A DNA stretch of 48,969 nt, taken from NCBI GenBank assembly GCA_003242685.1, contig QGVD01000020.1, forward strand, positions 1-48,969. Reading direction: 5' to 3'. This DNA comes from Pseudomonadota bacterium (GTDB taxonomy: Bacteria; Pseudomonadota; Gammaproteobacteria; Steroidobacterales; Steroidobacteraceae). Positions 17,105-25,853 of this stretch are shown here, one piece after another. The notes beneath the pieces were generated by a model. That model ran no database searches and was not told the origin of the DNA. It saw nothing but the letters and a program-made list of their open reading frames with translations. Within the stretch, counting starts at the first letter, position 1. Each line of letters begins with the position of its first letter. Both the position numbers and the translations under genes were made by a program.

Positions 17105-17126
17105 CCTGTGCATGGCGGCGCACTCC

Positions 17127-17132
17127 TAGCAT
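17127..17132 (+). promoter_or_regulatory. Candidate -10 element of ompW
   Basis: TAGCAT matches four of six consensus bases. Its spacing places the FNR-like box at -41.5; a -35 hexamer is not needed at a class II activated promoter. Confidence 0.45.
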
Positions 17133-17169
17133 TTCCGCACAGAGACCGACATCTGAATGGAGAGCGGAC

Positions 17170-17787
17170 ATGAACGGGAAAGCGAAACCAGTCGTCACCG
17201 GAGCGCTTGCGCTCGCGCTTGCCGGCGCGGCCGGGACGGCCGCCGGGGCCGACTGGATCGTGCGCGTCGGCGGTCACTACGTCGACCCGAAGTCGAACAA
17301 TCACGAGGTCGTGAGCGTGGATTCCGGACAGAGCCCTTCGTTCTCGATCACGTATCAGCGCACGCCGCACTGGGGCATCGAGCTGCTCGGCGCCCTCCCG
17401 TTCAAGCACGACGTCCGGCTGAAGGCCGACGGATCGCGCGTTGCCGAAGTGAAACATCTGCCCCCCACACTGACGGTGCGCTACGACTTCCTGCCGAACG
17501 GCAGCATCCGGCCGTATGCCGGCGCAGGCATCAACGCCACGCTGTTCTTCGACGAGAGCACGCGCGGTGCGCTCGCCGATGCCGATCTCTCCCTCGATAC
17601 GTCGTTCGGAGCAGCGGCGCAGGCCGGCGTGGACATCGACCTGCGCAACGGCTGGTTCCTGAACCTCGATGCCCGCTGGATCGACATCGATTCCGAGGCG
17701 CATCTCTCCGGCAACAGTCTCGGCAAGGTGCACATCGATCCGCTCACCGTCGGCATCGCCTTCGGCTACCGCTTCGGACAGAAATAG
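17170..17787 (+). CDS. ompW: OmpW family outer-membrane protein
   Basis: 205 residues with a signal peptide (KPVVTGALALALAGAAGTAAGA) and an eight-stranded barrel pattern. Family landmarks are WIVRVGGHYVDPKSNN after the signal, GIELLGALPFKHDV, HLPPTLTVRYDFLP, IRPYAGAGINATLFF and the terminal GIAFGYRFGQK. OmpW forms a narrow hydrophobic channel in the outer membrane. In E. coli ompW is activated by FNR, which fits the dyad 66 bases upstream and the divergent FNR-type gene. The ATG at 17170 is chosen because GGAGAG and the signal peptide fit it. Confidence 0.92.
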   Translation: MNGKAKPVVTGALALALAGAAGTAAGADWIVRVGGHYVDPKSNNHEVVSVDSGQSPSFSITYQRTPHWGIELLGALPFKHDVRLKADGSRVAEVKHLPPTLTVRYDFLPNGSIRPYAGAGINATLFFDESTRGALADADLSLDTSFGAAAQAGVDIDLRNGWFLNLDARWIDIDSEAHLSGNSLGKVHIDPLTVGIAFGYRFGQK

Positions 17788-17807
17788 GCGCGTCGCGAAG
17801 GACCGCA

Positions 17808-17832
17808 CCGGCCGTGCGATTCGCGCGGCCGG
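17808..17832. terminator. Bidirectional hairpin between ompW and glcD
   Basis: An 11-base-pair stem (CCGGCCGTGCG with CGCGCGGCCGG, including one G-T pair) with loop ATT, placed between two convergent stop codons. No T run is present, so it is terminator-like rather than a canonical intrinsic terminator. Confidence 0.5.
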
Positions 17833-17846
17833 CGCGCCGCCTCGTT

Positions 17847-19334
17847 TCAGAACCGCGGAATGTCCGGAAAGCGGAGCTCGCCGCGATGCACGTGCATGCG
17901 GCCGAGCTCGGCGCAACGGTGCAGCACCGGGAACATCTTGCCGGGATTGAGCAGCCCATCGGGATCGAACGCGCACTTGAGCCGTTCCTGGTGCGCGAGA
18001 TCCGTCTCCGAGAACTGCTCGGGCATGAGATCGCGCTTCTCCACGCCGACGCCGTGCTCGCCCGTGAGCACGCCGCCCACCTGAACACAGAGCCGCAGGA
18101 TCGCGGCACCGAAGGCCTCCGCGCGCTCGAGCTCACCCGGACGATTCGCGTCGTACAGGATGAGCGGATGGAGATTGCCGTCGCCTGCATGAAAGACGTT
18201 CGCGACGCGGAGGCCGAACTCCGCCTCGAGCTCCTTGAGGCGCGCGAGCACCTGAGGTAACGCCCGGCGCGGGATCGTGCCGTCCATGCAGAGATAGTCC
18301 GGCGTGATGCGCCCCACTGCCGGAAACGCCGCCTTGCGTCCGGCCCAGAACGCCAGGCGCTCCTGCTCGTCGCGGCTCGCGCGGCAGTACACCGCGCCGC
18401 GCTCGCGCGCGAGCGTCATCACCCGCTCGACGAGGTAATCCACTTCCGCGGCAGGACCATCGAGCTCCACGATGAGCAGCGCCTCGACGTCGAGCGGATA
18501 ACCCACCTTCACGAACGCTTCCGTCGCGTGGATCGCGGGCCGATCCATCATCTCCATGCCGCCCGGAATGATGCCGGCGCCGATGATCGCCGCGACCGTG
18601 TCTCCGGCCGCCTCGTTCGAGGTGAAGCCGAGCAGCAGTGCGCGTGCGCCCTCCGGCTTCGGCAGGATGCGCACGGTCACTTCCGTCACGACGCCGAGGA
18701 GCCCCTCGGAGCCCGTGAGCACGCCGAGGAGGTCGTACCCTTCCGGATCGAGGTGCTTGCCGCCGAGGCGAATCACCTCACCATCGATGGTCACGAGCTC
18801 GACGCCGAGCACGTTGTGCGTCGTGAGGCCGTACTTGAGGCAGTGCACGCCGCCCGAGTTCTCCGCGACGTTGCCGCCGATCGTGCACGCGATCTGGCTC
18901 GAAGGATCCGGCGCGTAGTAGAAGCCGCGCTCCGCGACGGCCTGTGAGATCGCGAGGTTCGTGACGCCCGGCTGACAGGTGACCGTGCGGTTGTCGTAGT
19001 CGATGTCGAGGATGCGGTTGAGCTTCGAGAGCCCGAGCACGATGCCGTCCGCGAGCGGCAGCGCGCCGCCCGAAAGCGAAGTCCCCGCTCCGCGCGGCAC
19101 GACCTTGACGCCGAATTCCCGGCACACGCGCAGCACGGCGGCGACCTCCTGCGTCGACGAAGGCAGCACCACGAGCAGCGGCAGCTGCCGGTAGGCGGTG
19201 AGCGCGTCCGTCTCGTATGCCCGCCGCGCGTGCTCGTCCGCGATCACTCCGCCGGGCACGACCTCGCGCAGCCGCGCGAGCAGCTCGCCGCGGCGGGCGA
19301 TCGTCGCCGGGTCCGGTTCGGGCATGCGGATCAT
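17847..19334 (-). CDS. glcD: Glycolate oxidase FAD-linked subunit GlcD
   Basis: 495 residues, the usual length. The FAD-binding PCMH domain has VVPRGAGTSLSGGALP (about 75-90), IGGNVAENSGGVHCLKYG and TGSEGLLGVVTEVT. The C-terminal FAD-oxidase domain has NVFHAGDGNLHP, GGVLTGEHGVGVEKR and FDPDGLLNPGKMFP, the substrate/flavin site of the family. GlcD oxidises glycolate or a similar 2-hydroxyacid. The ATG at 19334 is chosen because the frame upstream is open by chance only. It is separated from glcEF by ompW and the FNR-type gene, an unusual split of the glcDEF operon. Confidence 0.93.
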   Translation of the reverse strand: MIRMPEPDPATIARRGELLARLREVVPGGVIADEHARRAYETDALTAYRQLPLLVVLPSSTQEVAAVLRVCREFGVKVVPRGAGTSLSGGALPLADGIVLGLSKLNRILDIDYDNRTVTCQPGVTNLAISQAVAERGFYYAPDPSSQIACTIGGNVAENSGGVHCLKYGLTTHNVLGVELVTIDGEVIRLGGKHLDPEGYDLLGVLTGSEGLLGVVTEVTVRILPKPEGARALLLGFTSNEAAGDTVAAIIGAGIIPGGMEMMDRPAIHATEAFVKVGYPLDVEALLIVELDGPAAEVDYLVERVMTLARERGAVYCRASRDEQERLAFWAGRKAAFPAVGRITPDYLCMDGTIPRRALPQVLARLKELEAEFGLRVANVFHAGDGNLHPLILYDANRPGELERAEAFGAAILRLCVQVGGVLTGEHGVGVEKRDLMPEQFSETDLAHQERLKCAFDPDGLLNPGKMFPVLHRCAELGRMHVHRGELRFPDIPRF

Positions 19335-19441
19335 GGCCCGTATTCTCGCGCGATCCGGGGCGGGAAATCCTCTTTCACCCGCCCATCCGGTCGGAGCAGA
19401 GTCGCCTCCCCGTGCCCTGAACCGGCACCGTTCTCCGCGTG

Positions 19442-20314
19442 TCAGGCGGCAGTCCCAGCGTTCTCGATCCCGGGCACCTCCGGCCCGTACTCGTTGATCG
19501 TCGCGCGACGCAGATCCCGCTTGTAGCGGTACCGGTCGAACGGCGTGGGACTGTGCATCGTGCAGCGGTTGTCCCAGATCACCATGTCGCCGGGGTTCCA
19601 CTTGTGCGAGTAGACGTACTTGCTCTGCGTCGCGAACTCGTAGAGCTCGTCGAGCAGCGGCCGGCTTTCCTCCTCCGTCCACCCCGTGATGCTCACCGCA
19701 TGCCAGCCGAAGTAGAGCGCCTTGCGGCCGCTCGCGGACGTGCGCACGAGCGGATGCGACATGCGGGGGTACATCTTCCTCAGCTTCTCGTCGCCGAACT
19801 TCACGCCCCTGAGCTCGAGCGCACGGAACATGTCGTGATCCGCCGAGAGGTTCTCGATGCGGTCCTTCATCGACTGCGGCAGATCCTCGTAGACCGCACG
19901 CGTGTCGACGTAGTCCGTGTTTCCGCCCTCCGGCGGCACGACGAACGCGAGCAGGAACGACCACTTGGTCGGCAGAGAGTTGAACGGGCTGTCGGTATGG
20001 AAGCGCTCGAAGTCCGCGGGATCGGGCGCACCGGGCACCGGCTTCCTGATCTCCCCGTTCGCGTCGAGGTTGCTGATGTCGTACAGCTCAGGCGCGATAC
20101 GCTTGCCGCCGCCGGCCGGCAGCTCCAGCGGACCGAATGCCCGGGCGAAACGGATGAGATCCTGGTCGTTGAGACTCGCGTTGCGGACGACGCAGACGGC
20201 GTACTTCGCCATCGCGTCTTCCACGGCTTGCACCGTTTCCGGGGTAACGGGCGCCGATGTGTCCAGACCGATGATTTCCCCGACGAACAGCGGATGAAGC
20301 TGATTGATCTGCAT
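19442..20314 (-). CDS. TauD/TfdA family Fe(II)/2-oxoglutarate dioxygenase
   Basis: 290 residues with the iron-binding triad in sequence: H106-T-D108 (FHTDSPF) and H254 (CTMHSPTPFD). R270 in RRAT is placed to bind 2-oxoglutarate. The family hydroxylates sulfonates, aryloxyacids, terpenoids or other acids, using 2-oxoglutarate and O2; the substrate here is unknown. It is the first gene of the catabolic island and is divergent from a TonB receptor across a region with two head-to-head copies of the island box, suggesting that uptake and oxidation are co-induced. Confidence 0.9.
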   Translation of the reverse strand: MQINQLHPLFVGEIIGLDTSAPVTPETVQAVEDAMAKYAVCVVRNASLNDQDLIRFARAFGPLELPAGGGKRIAPELYDISNLDANGEIRKPVPGAPDPADFERFHTDSPFNSLPTKWSFLLAFVVPPEGGNTDYVDTRAVYEDLPQSMKDRIENLSADHDMFRALELRGVKFGDEKLRKMYPRMSHPLVRTSASGRKALYFGWHAVSITGWTEEESRPLLDELYEFATQSKYVYSHKWNPGDMVIWDNRCTMHSPTPFDRYRYKRDLRRATINEYGPEVPGIENAGTAA

Positions 20315-20394
20315 GGTCGTGCCTCTGGTGCCTCGAGCCTCTTCCGACGGTGTCGACCGTCAGCGCCGCCCAACTCTGGAGCAGGGGCAACGGA

Positions 20395-20413
20395 GGAAAT
20401 AGTGCTCTCAATT
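20395..20413 (-). promoter_or_regulatory. Island box copy A, toward the TauD/TfdA gene
   Basis: On the minus strand: AATTGAGAGC-ACTATTTCC. It ends 80 bases before the dioxygenase ATG and forms one arm of a near-perfect inverted repeat with copy B. Confidence 0.65.
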
Positions 20414-20447
20414 GCCGCCGCCGCCCCGGCAATTGAGACGACTATTT
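20397..20447. repeat. 21-base inverted repeat forming a bidirectional control region
   Basis: Arms 20397-20417 and 20427-20447 are complementary at all but two adjacent positions, with a nine-base GC-only spacer. Each arm carries one island box pointing outward, toward the dioxygenase (left) and the TonB receptor (right). Confidence 0.85.
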
Positions 20448-20449
20448 TC
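20431..20449 (+). promoter_or_regulatory. Island box copy B, toward the TonB receptor
   Basis: AATTGAGACG-ACTATTTTC, ending 68 bases before the receptor ATG. TATTTT may serve as the -10 hexamer; no -35 is visible, which would fit an activator-dependent promoter. Confidence 0.68.
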
Positions 20450-20517
20450 GCGCCGCCCACGTGACGCACTCTACCGTGAACAATGGCCGCATTGTCCGCC
20501 AGGGGGAGGGGGGAAAG

Positions 20518-23500
20518 ATGACGAGGGGCCTTGAGTGCAGCACCCGTAACCGGTCCGGCAAGACGCTGCCGGCGCTGATCACCGTCTTCGGGGCACTGGG
20601 TCTTGCGCAAACCGTTCATGCGCAGGACGGCACGGTGAATACCCCGGATCAGCAGGGCGACGACGCTCTGCAGCTTGCCGAGATCACCGTCACGGGTACG
20701 CGCATCGGCGGAGCCGCACCGGTCGGAGCCGCGCTCGTGCAGCTCGGTCAGGCCGAGATCGCGATGACCGGTCTCACGAGCACGGCGGATATTCTCAACT
20801 CCGTGCCGTCGATCCTGCGCCTCGGCAGCGGCGACAACTATGCCGGTGGCCAGGCGCAGCAGGGCAACACGCTCACGTCCTTCACTTACGGCAAGTCTCC
20901 GAACATCCGTGGCCTCGGTGTCGGGGCGACGCTGAGCCTCGTCAACGGGCATCGCGTTCCCTACGAAGGCGGAAACATGAACGCCTTCGACGGCGACAAC
21001 TACCCGACCCAGATGATCCAGCGCATCGACGTCGTGCAGGACGGCGGATCGTCGATCTACGGCGCCGACGCGATCGCGGGCACGGTCAACTACGTGCTCC
21101 GGGCCCCGGAGGATACGTTCGAGATCCACAGCGGCTGGCGGACCAATGACGGGCAGGACGGCCACTACGTCACGGCCATCGCCGGCCTGAAGTGGGGAGA
21201 AGGCAGCAGCTCCGAGGGCGGGTTCATCGCTTCGTATCAGTATTCGTACCAGGACGCCTTCGAGGCGTCCGCGCGTCCCGACCTCTATAACGACGATCTG
21301 ACGCCGTTCGGCGGACCCGGGCCGTCGCTCTTCGCCGCGCCCGGCAACGTCGTCGTCAACGGGGTCTACTACTCCATTCCGCGGGGACAGGACGGCACGC
21401 GCATCACCCTGTCCGACCTCGGCACGACGCCCAACCTCCTCAACACGTGGACGGGCATCGAGGTCATCCCGAAGGTCGATGCCGACCGGTTTGCGCTCAA
21501 CTTCAGCCAGAAGCTCGGCGAGCGCGTGCGGCTCTTCGCCGACGGGCTCTACGTCAACCGGGACTTCGTGATCCGGGGCCCGAACTCGTCGACGAGCAAT
21601 CGCGTCCTGAACTTCGGGATGATGCCCGTCATTCCGAACACGAATCCGTACAGCCCGTGCAACCCGAGCCACTACCCGGACGGAGTGGTGACGGGGCCGG
21701 CCGAGCTGGTCGCTGCGTGCGAGAGCGGCGGGCTCACCGTGGCGTACAGCAGCGTCTACGACATCGGTCCACCGATGCGGTACGGCACGAGCAAGACGTG
21801 GACCTTCGGCGGCGGCTTCGATGTGGCGCTGCCGCGCGACTGGACGCTGACGCTGTCGGCTCATACCGGAACGCACGACGCACCGTCCATCACCACGCAG
21901 ACCGGCGGTGCGCCGGCTCCGGATTTCGCAACCTTCAACTTCTTCTGCGATCCGACGTCGTTCCAGTGCACCGATCCCGAGACGGCAGCCGCGATCCTCG
22001 CGCGCGGAAACTCGCTGTTCAACCGCACGCGCTACGACATGGACGTCTACTCGGTGAACCTGAGCGGCGGTCTCTTCTCGCTGCCCGCCGGCGAAGTGAA
22101 GCTGGCCGTGGGCTTCGAGCGGTACGAAGGGTCGCTCCTCAACCAGAACAACTTCGGCGGCAATAACCTCAACCACCGTAAGGTGTCCTCGGTCTACGGC
22201 GAGCTCCTGATTCCGGTCGTGAGCCCGGCGTCGGACATCAAGGGCATCTACGAGCTGGAGCTGAACATTTCCGGCCGCTACGACGACTACAGCGATGCCG
22301 GCACCACGGACAATCCGCGCATCGGCGTGAACTGGTGGCCGACGTCGGACCTCAAGATCTTCGGCAGCTGGGGCACCTCGTTCCGCGCCCCGGGCATGGC
22401 GGACAACGATCCGTTCTCGCAGACCGGCGTCATCCCCGGCTCGGTGTCCGGAGCGCAGATCTCGCCCACGATCTGCCCCGCCTGCCAGGATCCGAGCCTG
22501 GCGACCGCGGCGATCTACCAGGCCATCGGCGGCGCGAACCGCGATCTCAAGCCCGAGACTGCTGACACGTACGCCTTCGGCTTCGACTGGACGCCCGACT
22601 CTGCGCCCGGCCTGCTCCTCTCGGCCAAGTACTGGTGGATCAGCTACGAGGGCCAGGTCGCCGCGCCAGCGTTCAATGTCGGCACCGTCCCGGCGATCAA
22701 CCAGCAGCTCTACAACTCGCAGATCATCTACAACCCGGCGCTCTTCCCGGAGCTCGCCGCGAACAACCCGGTCGCGTTCTTCGGCGACTTCCCGACGATC
22801 AACTGGAACAATCCGTCGTGCGCGGCGGTCCGCGGGCAGCGGGTGACGACGCAGGAGCTCTTCGACGCGATGATCACCTGCTACAACACCGGCGGAGAAA
22901 CCGGCGGCCTCTTCGGCCCGCCCACGCCTCCGGAGCGGGTGCTCGCGCTGGTGAGCGGACGCCGCATCAACGCGGGCAAGACAGTCGGCAAGGGCATCGA
23001 CTTCAACGTCGGCTACCGCTTCGAGAACGGTCTCGGCGTGTGGCACCTCGATGCGGTCGGGAGCTACACGATCAGCTGGAAGGTGTCGCCGATCGTCGGT
23101 GCGCCGCTCGTCGAGGAGGTCAACGAGTTCAGCTTCCCCCTGACGTTCCAGGCGCGCGGCCGCGTCGGCTGGCAGCGCAACTACGCCTTCGGCCGTCTGG
23201 CGGCCAACGTCTTCGTGAACTACAGGAACTCGTACGAGATCGATCCGCAGCAGCTGCCGGTCGGCGTGGATCCGGCGTACAGGAAGATCGACTCCTACAC
23301 GACGGCCGATCTGACGCTCTCGTACGATACGGAAGACGCCTTCGGCTCGTGGCTCATGAATAACACTTCGCTCACCCTGAGCGTGCAGAACGTGTTCGAC
23401 GAGGATCCGCCGCTGGTCGTCAACCAGGCGGGTCTCGCGGGCAGCTCCACGCGCTTCGACCCGACGTACGGCAGTCCGCTCGGTCGGGTCATCCAGGTCC

Positions 23501-23520
23501 AGCTCAGCAAGAGGTTCTGA
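20518..23520 (+). CDS. TonB-dependent receptor of the catabolic island
   Basis: 1000 residues from the ATG at 20518, which has a strong GGGGGAGGGGGG upstream and is followed by a signal peptide (LPALITVFGALGLAQTVHAQ). The frame is open to a GTG at 20461, but that lies close to the promoter box. After the signal come a TonB box (LAEITVTGTRI), a plug domain (SIYGADAIAGTVNYV) and a barrel ending ...VIQVQLSKRF. It should import the island's substrate through the outer membrane. Its stop TGA shares one base with the start of the MFS gene, so receptor and inner-membrane transporter are translationally coupled. Confidence 0.92.
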   Translation: MTRGLECSTRNRSGKTLPALITVFGALGLAQTVHAQDGTVNTPDQQGDDALQLAEITVTGTRIGGAAPVGAALVQLGQAEIAMTGLTSTADILNSVPSILRLGSGDNYAGGQAQQGNTLTSFTYGKSPNIRGLGVGATLSLVNGHRVPYEGGNMNAFDGDNYPTQMIQRIDVVQDGGSSIYGADAIAGTVNYVLRAPEDTFEIHSGWRTNDGQDGHYVTAIAGLKWGEGSSSEGGFIASYQYSYQDAFEASARPDLYNDDLTPFGGPGPSLFAAPGNVVVNGVYYSIPRGQDGTRITLSDLGTTPNLLNTWTGIEVIPKVDADRFALNFSQKLGERVRLFADGLYVNRDFVIRGPNSSTSNRVLNFGMMPVIPNTNPYSPCNPSHYPDGVVTGPAELVAACESGGLTVAYSSVYDIGPPMRYGTSKTWTFGGGFDVALPRDWTLTLSAHTGTHDAPSITTQTGGAPAPDFATFNFFCDPTSFQCTDPETAAAILARGNSLFNRTRYDMDVYSVNLSGGLFSLPAGEVKLAVGFERYEGSLLNQNNFGGNNLNHRKVSSVYGELLIPVVSPASDIKGIYELELNISGRYDDYSDAGTTDNPRIGVNWWPTSDLKIFGSWGTSFRAPGMADNDPFSQTGVIPGSVSGAQISPTICPACQDPSLATAAIYQAIGGANRDLKPETADTYAFGFDWTPDSAPGLLLSAKYWWISYEGQVAAPAFNVGTVPAINQQLYNSQIIYNPALFPELAANNPVAFFGDFPTINWNNPSCAAVRGQRVTTQELFDAMITCYNTGGETGGLFGPPTPPERVLALVSGRRINAGKTVGKGIDFNVGYRFENGLGVWHLDAVGSYTISWKVSPIVGAPLVEEVNEFSFPLTFQARGRVGWQRNYAFGRLAANVFVNYRNSYEIDPQQLPVGVDPAYRKIDSYTTADLTLSYDTEDAFGSWLMNNTSLTLSVQNVFDEDPPLVVNQAGLAGSSTRFDPTYGSPLGRVIQVQLSKRF

Positions 23521-24896
23521 TGCTGGACACGGCAGCGGCGGGATCCCGGGTTCAGTCGCAGATCAACGAGGAACCGTGGCCGCCGCTCCGCCAGGCGTAT
23601 CGCGCCGCCTGGGTGCTCGCCATCGTGCAGATGTGCGCCCAGTTCAACAACGGCGTGATGACGCTCCTGGTGGAGCCCGTGAAGCGCGACCTCGCCCTCA
23701 CGGACCTGCAGATGAGCTATCTGCTGGGGTTCTCGGTCGCGCTGTTCCACGTCCTCGTCGGAGTTCCGGGTGCGATACTCGTAGACCGCTATAACCGGAA
23801 GTGGCTGATGACCATCTCCGTCGGAGTATGGAGCGCAGCCACTTCCGCGTGCGGTCTGGCGCACAGCTACTGGCAGTTCTTCGCCGCGCGCGTCGGGATC
23901 GGTGTCGGCGAGTCGATCAGTGGGCCTCTCGCCTACTCGATGCTCGCCGACTACTTCCCTCCTTCGAAGCTGCCGCGCGGGATCGCGATCTACAACGTGG
24001 GGTTCCAGGGCGGAACCGCGCTCTCGCTTCTGCTGGGCGCGCTGATGATCTACGTCTTCAGCAGTCTGCCCACGATCGAGGTGCCGCTGCTCGGAGAGCT
24101 CCGTGACTGGCAGATCGTGTTCATCCTCACGGGGCTGCTGGGTCTGCCGATTCTCATGCTCGTTGCGGGCATCGCGGAGCCCAGGCGCCGCGGCCTGGGT
24201 CCCGCGATGACGACCTCGGGCGGTCCGAACCTGATCGACGTGCTCGCCTACCTCGTGCGGAACTGGCGGGTGTACGGTCCGATCTTCCTCGGACTGTCGC
24301 TGACCTCGATGCACATGTTCGGCGTCGCGGCCTGGAGCGGCGCGTTCTTCAGCCGCACGTACGGCTGGAATCCCGCGACCATCGGCCTCTACTCCGGGCT
24401 GCTCAATCTCGCTCTGGCGCTCCCGTCGCTCGCGGCGGCGGTCTGGGTCAACGACCTGTTCCACAAGCGCGGCCACGCGGACACGAACATGCGCGTGCTC
24501 GCGATCGGCTTCAGCGCCGCCGCACCGTTCATGATCCTGGGGCCCCTGATGCCGTCTCCCTGGCTGGCCCTGGCGATGAGCGGAATCGGCTCGGCGCTCA
24601 TGCTGCTCGCGGCTCCCTCGCTCAATGCGGCGCTGCAGATCGTCACACCGAATCGGATGCGGGGGCAGATGACGGCGCTCTACATGTTCGTGATGTTCGC
24701 GGTGGGCGGCGGTTTCGGGCCGACCTTCTTCGCCCTGCTGACACAGCACCTGTGGGGCGACGAGGCGCTGCTCAACTACACCTTCGCGACCTCCGGAGCC
24801 GTGCTGTTCCCGGCAGCCGCGCTGCTCTACTGGTACGGTGTGAAACCCTACCGGGAACGCATTCTCGAAATGCGCGCCGCCGGCGCACCCGTCTGA
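23520..24896 (+). CDS. MFS transporter coupled to the TonB receptor
   Basis: 458 residues with about 12 transmembrane helices. The loop 2-3 motif is GAILVDRYNRKW, a variant of the MFS signature G-x3-D-R-x-x-R/K, and helix 4 has RVGIGVGESISGP. It belongs to the spinster-like/hexuronate-type MFS carriers, often next to TonB receptors. The ATG overlaps the receptor's stop (TGATG), so it probably moves the same ligand across the inner membrane. There is about 80 bases of empty sequence before the convergent hydrolase gene. Confidence 0.9.
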   Translation: MLDTAAAGSRVQSQINEEPWPPLRQAYRAAWVLAIVQMCAQFNNGVMTLLVEPVKRDLALTDLQMSYLLGFSVALFHVLVGVPGAILVDRYNRKWLMTISVGVWSAATSACGLAHSYWQFFAARVGIGVGESISGPLAYSMLADYFPPSKLPRGIAIYNVGFQGGTALSLLLGALMIYVFSSLPTIEVPLLGELRDWQIVFILTGLLGLPILMLVAGIAEPRRRGLGPAMTTSGGPNLIDVLAYLVRNWRVYGPIFLGLSLTSMHMFGVAAWSGAFFSRTYGWNPATIGLYSGLLNLALALPSLAAAVWVNDLFHKRGHADTNMRVLAIGFSAAAPFMILGPLMPSPWLALAMSGIGSALMLLAAPSLNAALQIVTPNRMRGQMTALYMFVMFAVGGGFGPTFFALLTQHLWGDEALLNYTFATSGAVLFPAAALLYWYGVKPYRERILEMRAAGAPV

Positions 24897-24978
24897 CGGT
24901 TCAGGCGGGATACGCCGGCGGCGGTTCTTCAGTGTCCGCCGCTGCAGGCGCGGCGGAATTCAGGTGGTTGATTGGAAA

Positions 24979-25695
24979 TCAGGGCAGCGCCGACTCGATC
25001 ATGTCGGCGACTTCCTTCGGCGCGACGTACTGGAGATCGTGCGTGTACGGCATCTCCTCGACGCGCCAGCCGGGCCGCTTGCGCAGCTTCTCCGCAAACT
25101 TCGTGAATACGACGTTGTCGTAGCCCGTGGCGAGCACGTAGGTCTTCTTCGGGATGCGCTCGCGCGCGCCCGTCAGACGCGCCTTCTCCGTGAAGCAGTA
25201 GACCGACTGCGGCAGCCGCATGGCTTCGTAGGCCTCACGCTCCTCGGGGCTCAGATGCGCATTGAATCCCACGGCCGTGGCGCGCGGCGGAGGCACGAGG
25301 TAGCCGTCCGGCTCCGAAGGCTTGTGCGGCTCGGGAACGAGATCGTTCAGCGCCTCCCCGTCCTCGGGATAGAACGCATCCATGAACATGATCGACTGGA
25401 TGACGCCGTCGGGCAGCAGCTCGGGCGCCACGGAGATGGGCATGCCGCCGTAGGAATGGCCGACGAGCAGGACGTTCTTCAGCCGCTCGTACTTGATGAG
25501 ATTGGCCACATCCTGCGCGTGCATGGAGAGATTGACGGCAGGGCTCGAAAGGTGCGCGCGTTCTCCGAGTCCGGTCAGCGTCGGCGTGAACACCTCGTGA
25601 CCCCGTTCGATCAGATAGTTCGCCACGCGTCGCCAGCGCGCTCCGCCCACCCAGGCGCCGTGTACGATCACGATCGTTCCGCGCTTTCGCGTCAT
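24979..25695 (-). CDS. Alpha/beta hydrolase (methylesterase/hydroxynitrile-lyase-like)
   Basis: 238 residues. VHGAW at 11-15 gives the oxyanion region, GHSYGG holds the nucleophile S81, and H219 (YTHDLQYVAP) is the likely catalytic histidine. TLTGLGER is typical of the subgroup containing plant methylesterases and bacterial EstC-like esterases. It likely cleaves an ester or lactone in the island's pathway. The ATG has AAGGA upstream. Its promoter region holds island box copy C 63 bases away; the NUDIX gene lies divergent. Confidence 0.87.
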   Translation of the reverse strand: MTRKRGTIVIVHGAWVGGARWRRVANYLIERGHEVFTPTLTGLGERAHLSSPAVNLSMHAQDVANLIKYERLKNVLLVGHSYGGMPISVAPELLPDGVIQSIMFMDAFYPEDGEALNDLVPEPHKPSEPDGYLVPPPRATAVGFNAHLSPEEREAYEAMRLPQSVYCFTEKARLTGARERIPKKTYVLATGYDNVVFTKFAEKLRKRPGWRVEEMPYTHDLQYVAPKEVADMIESALP

Positions 25696-25758
25696 TCCTT
25701 ATCTCCGTTTTCGGGCGTTATCAGAGGGATCGGGGCAGTCTGACCCCATCGCAACGGT

Positions 25759-25777
25759 GAAAATAGTGCAGCGAATT
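25759..25777 (-). promoter_or_regulatory. Island box copy C, toward the alpha/beta hydrolase
   Basis: On the minus strand: AATTCGCTGC-ACTATTTTC, 63 bases from the hydrolase ATG. A second GCGAATT occurs 14 bases further upstream. Confidence 0.62.
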
Positions 25778-25853
25778 CCGCGTGCGAATTGCGACTTCCA
25801 CGCCGGCGGGGCATGCTTGGCGCGTTCCGTTCTCTGATCCCGCGAGACTTCCG

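Noticed and set aside
19867..23046. 1059-residue open frame on the minus strand
   Set aside because: Antisense to the island's TonB receptor and overlapping the TauD/TfdA gene in another frame; composition is that of a shadow frame.
25782..25853. Upstream GTG start for the NUDIX gene
   Set aside because: It would add 24 residues without family character and begin next to the divergent hydrolase promoter box.
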